DNA of 64,000 nucleotides from Trichaptum fuscoviolaceum (taxonomy: Eukaryota > Basidiomycota > Agaricomycetes > Hymenochaetales > Trichaptaceae): contig CAJSYZ010000010.1 of NCBI GenBank assembly GCA_910574455.1, positions 462,770-526,769 on the forward strand, read 5' to 3'. The notes beneath the pieces were generated by a model, which did no database searches, was not told the DNA's origin, and saw only the letters and a program-made list of their open reading frames with translations. Positions 56,707 through 64,000 of the stretch are shown piece by piece (position 1 is the stretch's first letter; each line of letters opens with the position of its first letter). The position numbers and the translations under genes were made by a program.

Positions 56707-59276
56707 TCATGGCTCAGGACTCGCGCCCATGCCCGCCGCAGGATAGCTCTCAAACACATACGCAGTGTGCGTCACATCCGCGCTAGGGACATACTCGTCC
56801 ATCACACCCACACTTCTCTCCAGCTCCATGTCTACGTCGGCGCCGTACTCGAGGATAGCGCTCTCCCCGGGCGACGCGAACATGAGGGGCGACGCGCCGT
56901 GCATATGCGCGTGCATGGGCGGGAATTCCGTATCCGCAGTGCCGCCAGCGGTTGCGCTGTCCGGTCCCTCTTGTTGTTGTTGGTGCTGGTGCTGCTTCTC
57001 CGCCCCGTACGCATGCGCGTGTGCATGTGCATACGGGAGGTTCTGCGGGTGGATCAGGACCGCCTGCGAGTACTCTTGCTGGTAATCCCGGTGGTACTCG
57101 GTCTCAAACTCCCCATAGTACTGCTGGCGAACAATTTGTCGGTCGTGTTGGTGGTGGTGGTATTGCCGATGGGCGGGCGACACTGGCGCCAAGTAGGCCC
57201 TCCCAACTTCGCCGTCACTTCCATGTTGACCGGCATTCGCATCGGCATTGACAATCGCACCTCCACCCCCACCTCCATCCCCACCAATCCCACCGAGCAA
57301 ATGACCACGATAATCGCAGTCCCGGTCCGCTGGCGGGGAGGCGGACGACGACGACGCCGTCGTCACGCTCGACACCGGCGACGTCGGCGATCCACCCGTG
57401 CCCGTGTACACCGCGCCCGGCGGCCCAGGCAGGAGGTACCCCTCCGCGCTGTGCGTGTACGCGCCCGAGCCCACACCGACTCGGAACCGCTCGCCGTGCG
57501 CGTATGTCTCGTACGCCATGTACCGTGTATGCAAATAACTAGACGATGCATCACGGCCTGGGACGCTGGCGTTGGCGAACGAACCCGGGCTGGGCAGCGC
57601 GTAGCCTTGGAGGTGGCGCTGCTGCTGCTGCTGCTCTTGCATGGATGAATAGACGGGCTGATGAGATGGTGTGGAAGACGCAGGGGACACCTCGGTCGAG
57701 CGCGGCGCAGATCCAGATCCACGACCATAAGCACCAGCGTTCTTCTCCTCGCTCGCCGCAGACCCCGACCCCGCCCCTGCCCACCCCTGCAGAGTCGAAT
57801 ACGACGACAACTGCGGGACGTACTGCCGCTGCTGTTGCTGCTGGTGTGAAGGCAAAGGGGAGGACAGCTCCAAGCTCGGGATCGGCGACGGGAACTCAAA
57901 CTCGCGCTCAGACTCTGCACCCAGTCCACCCCCGACGTCCAAGGGTGACGCATACTGTGGGGACGCCGCCGACGACGCGTAGACGCTTCCCGGCGACGTG
58001 ACCGCATAGGGCGTCGTGGGGGGAGGGATCGCAACATCGTGCGTGTAGTGCGCAAAGCGATACGGGGCCGATATTTGATTCCCTATAGACTGGGCTTGGG
58101 CTTGGGCAGCGGGGGAGGATGCGGAGCCAATGGGTATCTGTACTTGGATCTGAGGATGCGCTTGCGGAGGGGAGATGTAGCCCGTAGAGGTGGGGGTTGT
58201 ATCCGTCGGCTACAAGATTTCATGGGGAATGAAGAAGAGGGAAGTAAGCAAGCAGATTAAGATTTTAAAATAAGAGGGGAAAAGTGAGAGCAGAAAGGGT
58301 GAAACGATCATATGGAGGAGCATAGATGGGCAAAGGTAAGAAAGATAGAAGTGAACAATGCGAGGGGAAAGAGAGTAGAATGAGAGTATAAGTAAAAGAA
58401 AACGCACCGCAGAAACTTCGTCCTGCTCCCGCTTCATCGATCCGTCGACAGCTTCCCTCCTATCCTTAGCACCAACCCTAGCCCCCGCCGACCCGCTCCC
58501 TTCCTCCCCAGAAACACCAGAAACACCAGAAACACTTCGCACACCAGGCACTTCCCGTCCCCGCCCAGACACAGACGTGGACACGGAAACGGAAACGGGC
58601 ACAGACCCACGTCCGCGCCCACGCCCACGTACCCCGACCTCGAAGAACTCCGCAGGCAGCGTCGGCACCGCGGCAGACACGTTCACGTTTGTACGCGTGT
58701 CGATAGTCTGCACCGTCTGCACCGTCGCGGTCGCGGTCGCCGGGTCCCCACTCGCGCCCGCGTACAGGTACGCACCCAGGTTCGCGTATGCGTACGTACC
58801 CGTGTATGGGTGCTGACTCTGGTTTTGGTTTTGATTTGCACTTGTTGAATTTTTAGTCGCAGTTGGACTCGCGTTCTGCACTCCCACAGCCGCGCCCCCG
58901 ACACCCCCGACACCGACACGCCCATCCACACCCACCTCAGGCAGCGCACCCAGGACAGCCGGCGGGGAGAGACGCGCAGGCGCGCTCGCCGCGCGCCGCG
59001 CCGCGATCGCGGTGAGCGGGATCAGGCCCAGTGTGCTCTGGCGTGGATTCGGATTCGCAGTCTGATTCTGATTCTGATTCTGATTCTGGCTTTCTCTCTG
59101 AGTCTGAGTCTGAGTCTGAGTCTGATTTTCGCTCAGACTCAGATTCAGAATTCGATCTTGATCACGTTCAGAATCTCCCCGGTCGCGATGCTGCTGCGTG
59201 CGAGGGCTTGGCGCGGCAGACGCAGTTTGGGGCGCGGAGATGGGGAGGGGAGAGGGTAGGGAAGAGAGCGAGGGCG

Positions 59277-59307
<31 letters not shown>

Positions 59308-61786
59308 GCCTGGCGAAGCGCGTGTGCTTTCCGGACCCTCCATCGTGATCTCCATTTCGCCCTCCTGGCCCGCCTCTCCCTCCCTCTCCAGCGTGTCTTG
59401 CGCATCCCCGACCTCTTTGGTCCCACCTCTCGGTGCGTTCGACTCCCGATTCGCAGCATCGTGTCTCCCCTTACCCTTGCCTCCGCCCCGTTGTTCTCCC
59501 TGTGCAGACGGCGGCGCTGATGAAGAAGACGCAACGCCGTCATCGACGTCGACATCCATCCCCACCGTCGCCCACGCCGGCAAGCCCAACGCCGGGCCCA
59601 ATCCCAGCGCACTCGGGTTCCCCGCACCCAGTCCCAGTCCCAGTCCAGTCGCACCCAGACTCGTCGGACCCGTATACGACGCGCGCGGAGGCGCCACGCT
59701 GGACGCCGGAGTCGTGTACGCGCGCTGGCGCGTTTTCTTGCCCACGTCCGTCGCCGCTTCTGCGTTCGCGCTCATCAGATTCGAACTCATATTCACGCTC
59801 GCGCTCGCCGGACTCGCTCGCATGCTCCTACTCTGTCCTGCCGGACTCGCCGGACTCGCAGGGGACTCAGGGGACGCAGCCACACCTCCCTCCCGCCCCG
59901 GCTCTCTCTCCACTTTCAGCTTCGTTTTCGTCTTCAGCTTCGTCTTCTTCCCGCCGCTCCCCTCTCCACTCCCACCTCCCTCCTTTCCGCCTCCGTCTTT
60001 ACCCCCCGACCCACCTCCTCCCCCACCAGCACTCCCCAGACCACCCCCACCGCCATCCCGAATCCGCATCCCACTCGCATTCGCCGGGCGGAAGCGCCAA
60101 TCCGGGTACTTCCTCCGATGCTCCGCCTGCGCCTGCGCCGCGCGCGCCTCCCACACCGCGCGTTCCCCCGGGTCGAGGCTCCGCCAGAGCTGGCCTGCGA
60201 GTTTCGAGAGTGTCTGGTTCTGTGCCGTCGGGCCTGTGGGGTAGGCGGCAAGTATGTGTGAGTGAGTGGATGAGAATGAGTGAGAATGACAGTAAGCATG
60301 AGTTCGAGTGGGTAAATAAGAGTGAACGCGGAAAAAAAAAACAGAGACCGAGGAGAGAGCGATTGACTTGATTCCGGAAGGAAGGAACGAGAAGAAGAAG
60401 AAGATACATAAAATCGTTCAGAGCGAGAAAGAAAAAAATACAGAAAAGGCGAAAGTGAAAATAAAAATGAAAAATGGAAAATAAGAAGAGAAACACGCAC
60501 CAGCACTAACAACAGTCGTCTTGCTCGTCGCCGGGTCCAGCGCCGACCCCGACCCCATCCCCGTCCCCATCACCGACCCAGAAGCAGAGAGAGAGAGAGA
60601 AGCAGACTCGAGCCGCTTGGCGCGCACGAAGGACGCGCGGAAGAGGATGAACGCGTTTGGCGGGCGCGGGATGTAGTTCGCCGCGCGCGCGTGCGCCGCT
60701 GCCGTGCTCCGTTTCGTGTTTGTGTTCGTGTTCGTGTTCGTGTTTGTCGATGGGGCTGGCGGTGCGCGGGCGGTGGATGAGGCGGTGGGTGAGGGGAGAG
60801 TGAGGTCAGGCTCGCTGTGGATGTCCGTTGAGAGCGCGTCTTGCGCGTCGCCGTCGGCGTCTTCATCGCCGGCTGCGTCACCGTCGTCATCCAGCGGAGG
60901 CAGGAAGCGCACCGCACCTGACCCCGCGAAGGAACGAGTGACGGCATACGGCAGCGGGTGCGAGTAGGAGTGCGCGCGCGCGTGCCCGTGCGCGTGTGCG
61001 CGTCGGGGGGTTCGCGTCGCTGAGCCGGTGGTGCTCGGTGGGTGGAGCGCCGAGGGAGGCGGGGGCGGGAGACCCGGTGGGTACGCTGGGTACGCTGGGT
61101 TCGGTGGGTTCGGTGGATACAGGGGCGGATAGAGTGGAGGGTAGGTCGAGCTGCGCTCCTTGGCGAGCATCACCGCCGGCGGCAGGGGCTCGTAGTTCTC
61201 GTAGTCGTAGTCGTGGTCGTGGTCGCGGGGGTAGTCGAACTCGTCCTCGCCGACGTCGTGCCTGAAATCCCGGGTGTCTTGGGATGTAGGAGAGTGCGCA
61301 GGAGGAAGATGAGGAGAGTGCGCAGGCTCGGGCGCAGGCTCGGAGCCGCCGAACTGGACGGGCGTCATGGTCGTTGCGAACGTGTATTGGATTTGGTTCG
61401 GGGTTTGGGTTTGGTTTTGCGTTTGGGTTTGGGTTTGAGGCGGGTGAAGTCCACGCTGCGCTTGATGGTGGTGGGACGGGCGGTGGAAGGGGTGAAAGGG
61501 CTGTTGATGATGCAGATGGTACGTGCCCATCGGGAAGGAGGAGGGCGCGTCGACGAGCGGGGGCATGTCGTCTGTCGATATAGTAGCACATTAGTATTCG
61601 TGCGTGATGAGGAGGAGGTTGAGAGTCAGACGCACCGTCATCGTCAATGCCAATGTCTTCACCGCCTTCCGCACGTTCTCCTAACCCCTGTTCGTCTTCT
61701 CCTGCATGACTTTGAGAGTGAGGGCCCGCATTGGCATTCGCATTGGCAGCGCCGCTCCCGCCGACGCCCTGCTTCTCCGCGCGCAT
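56707..61786 (-). CDS. very long HMG-box protein, four exons, about 1,516 aa
   Basis: Exons: 61786-61636, 61571-60501, 60233-58408 and 58209-56707. Introns are 64, 267, 198 bp, GT-AG, with matching phases; intron 1 has the branch site ATACTAATG. ATG 61786 is the first in frame, although the frame stays open upstream to 62263 without an ATG. The HMG box (residues about 349-455) starts YIPRPPNAFILFRASFVRAK and ends LSKLAGQLWRSLDPGERAVW, then EHRRKYPDWRFRP. Between helices 1 and 2 there is a Ser/Gly-rich insertion, and intron 2 falls inside it. The remainder is low-complexity: PNPPNPAYPAYPPG repeats, NTNTNTNTNTK, QNQNQNQNQ, QTQTQTQT, His-Gln and poly-Gly runs. It is probably a nuclear DNA-binding regulator, but it has no other domain I recognise. 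Confidence 0.8.
60234..60500 (-). other. intron inside the HMG box
   Basis: 267 bp, GTGCGT donor and CTACCCCACAG acceptor. It joins VVSAG to PTAQNQTLSKL in phase (G|GC). It lies between helix 1 and helix 2 of the box and is longer than most introns in the window. Confidence 0.7.
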
Positions 61787-64000
61787 CACAGACGGTGACT
61801 CTGAATCTGATGTTGAGACAGAGAGCGCGTGCTCGTGTGTTTGTGTGTTTTCGGGCGCCTGAGTGTCTTCAAGTTCGCGTTCGCGTTCACGTAGGTGGAA
61901 GATGGCGGACCCGCGCTCAAGCTTGTGCACGCGCCGTGTATTCACGCAGCAGTTTTCGCTGCGCCTGGTGGTGATAGGAGGCGGCGGCGGATGCGGATGC
62001 AGATGTGTTGGAACGTCGACAATGACTCGCACTCGCGCGTCGATCTCGTGCGTTGTTGGTGGGAGCTTTGTCTCCGCGTCAGTACCTGTAGTACCAGAAG
62101 TACAAGGGCGCCCCAGTGAGTGTGTCAATAGGCCCGGGCACGGAGGTTTTTCTTCGTGAATCAAGTCGGTAGCCTGAGCAAAAGTATTGAAGGAGCTTGA
62201 CGTTGCAGCACAGTCACCTCGCTGGACATGCAACAAGCTGAACTGCGACTCGTACACGGCCACCAGCAGTTATGAAGATTTACGAAAGTAAGTAGAGGAG
62301 AGAACAACAGCTGCCCGACTCGGAGCCTGAGCTGGACGAGCACTGGCAGCGGAGATGTCTATCTCTTCGCCTGATGCGCTCCTTCCCTTCACCCCAATCC
62401 GGCTATTACCCGTTCGGGTGATTGAGAGGTCCTCCTCGAGAGATCTGTCCTCGTCGCGCAGGACAGGAATAAATTCCGAGTCCGATTTAATAACCAACGA
62501 TCATTCCCGCAGGCTCGCAATACCGGGCCATATCTCCGACGCAGACCCGGCGCTCATTCTCAACCAATAATTGCACATCCTCCAAGTCCCGGTCCCATAC
62601 TCGGACGTCCCGAACCATTCTCCATTTCACGTCTCGCATGGATATCGCCTTTGCAGTGCATACATACATCATGTACATCATATACAGTTGTACAGTATGT
62701 CAGTATACACATGATCACCAGAGCCATCTCGCCGCCGGCGGGCTCTCCGGAAATGAACGTTTCATTCTCTCCGGATGGCAACGGCGCGATGCATCGTAGA
62801 CGTTGCTGCTGGTAACACACCCAGGCTTGTCTCTTCCTCACGAGTCAAAATTCAGGTGTGATCGCGTACGAATCAGGCGCTTCCCTTCAACACACATCAT
62901 ATAGCTATCGTCCATAAACTGAACATAGTCAGAACTGTCCGAGTCGATCCTCTCCATTCTCATGTGCCTGTCATATTAATCCGAGTCTGCCATTGCCATC
63001 ATGATATCTTTTCACTTCCTCAGGCTTTAGATCTATCTTCATTCCGGGCCAAACGTGAACTTGACTTCATATCGCAAAATTCCCCATGTCTCGCTCTTAA
63101 TCTCGATTCGGAGTCGCGTTCGCGTTGTTCATCAACTGTCAGTTGAATAAACAGTATTTCAGTCCACTGGCAAATCGGAGGTCCGAACCTTTCGTCTTGC
63201 ACTTGCTTGCTTCGACAACCTTCAAGTCCTACGATCCCCGCTGGCATCATCTGGCCTTTCCTCATCGCTAAGTATGACGATCCACTACTAGTAGCGCTAA
63301 TCACCTTGCCGTCGAGCTGTCAAGCTGCGGTGTATTCTCTACTATTCCCGTCACGGTACCAGTCAGTGACTAAAAAAAACAGCCAGTCTACGCCAAAAAA
63401 AAATCGTTCTCTCTCTTTCTCCCTCTTTTCTCTCTCTCTCTCTCTTGCTTACTCCCCTTACATACGATAGAAGAAGGACATGGTCGTGTACGGCTCCTTG
63501 AATCTGAGCTCTCTCTCACCTGCGAATTAAAGTTCGCGCTCCGCTCGAACTTCGACTTCAACTTGATGATTCGGCGTGTCCGAGCCGCGGCTGCCAGTGG
63601 TATCTTTACAACTTATCTTCCGGTATGTATTCCCATTGAAGGCTGCTACTTCGTTCCACGAAAGCCAGAGAACCATATGGCCCGATGGTGTCCTATATCA
63701 GCGCACGATAGCAGCCAGAGGCTTATGGAGACACCGTGACCACCATCTGGCATCAGCCAGCCCAGTTCAAGACGACCCCGGGCCATTGGCAGGTGGCCGC
63801 GTATCCTATAGCCTCTAGCTCTATCAAATCCACTCGATGGAAACGAGCCCGAGCCCGAGCCCGAGGACTCCAAACGCTTGTCATCCTCACAGCCCGAGTA
63901 GGCCAGACTCGGACTCGGACTCGGACGCGGACGCGGAGGAAGCGATCAGGTTCAAGTCCAAGTCAGACTTGGCACCACTAGCACCAGCACCAGCAAAGCC
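61787..64000. other. upstream region of the long HMG-box gene and right edge
   Basis: The first 480 bases keep the HMG-gene frame open on the minus strand (REREREL, HEHALSVSTSDSES) and may be 5' UTR or an unrecognised 5' exon. Beyond that there are only short frames. Simple repeats: TCTC run (63410-63443), CGAGCC units (63846-63869) and GACTCG/GACGCG units (63908-63940). The last bases hold no recognisable gene. Confidence 0.45.

Noticed and set aside
59198..60371. Long plus-strand frames of over 300 codons opposite the long HMG-box gene
   Set aside because: They are antisense to a spliced, domain-bearing coding sequence and consist of Pro/Ser/Arg low-complexity translation of GC-rich repeats.
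61787..62263. N-terminal extension of the long HMG-box protein
   Set aside because: The frame is open but the first codon available is GTG and there is no ATG before 61786. Treated as possible 5' UTR.

Overview
The window looks like nuclear DNA of a mushroom-forming basidiomycete (Agaricomycetes). The genes have short GT-AG introns of about 50 to 100 bases, with longer ones only in the HMG-box genes. The recognisable families are fungal: HMG-box regulators, a UbiA prenyltransferase, APH-type kinases, an agaricomycete trypsin-like family and a DUF6699-like protein. GC-rich genes alternate with gene-poor, repeat-rich DNA. No rRNA, tRNA or CRISPR array was recognised. Everything here comes from reading the sequence by eye; no database was searched.

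Bases 1-10,700 are mostly repeat and decay: a 638 bp TA-flanked MITE (1196-1833), a frameshifted trypsin-like peptidase gene (2589-4641), and a 2.5 kb TGT...ACA element with a 5 bp target-site duplication (4914-7416) that reads as a solo LTR full of minisatellites. A three-copy tandem repeat follows (8806-9175).

Bases 10,700-25,600 hold the ordinary genes: a two-exon orphan (10735-11923), a seven-exon UbiA-type prenyltransferase whose aspartate motifs are eroded (17310-18617), and a DUF6699-like protein (24018-25542). Two copies of a divergent cassette, an unknown family next to an APH-type kinase, lie in opposite orientation around the prenyltransferase. One APH copy is intact, one is a full-length relic, and a third APH fragment lies beside the second cassette.

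Bases 26,047-30,881 are bounded by matching terminal inverted repeats of about 30 bp with TA at both edges. Inside are pieces of three unrelated host genes: a Ser/Thr kinase (minus strand), an internal WD40 segment of coatomer beta-prime (SEC27) and a decayed TFIIF alpha subunit (TFG1) that keeps introns. No transposase is visible. I read this as a non-autonomous, gene-capturing (Pack-type) DNA element, and it is the most novel object in the window.

Bases 33,450-55,590 form one large inverted duplication with arms of about 5.3 kb (33450-38841 and 50341-55590). The 11.5 kb between the arms is single-copy and carries an intact 880-residue HMG-box gene (43165-46006). Immediately beyond the right arm is a second, very long HMG-box gene on the minus strand (56707-61786, about 1,516 residues), whose HMG box is split by a low-complexity insertion and an intron.
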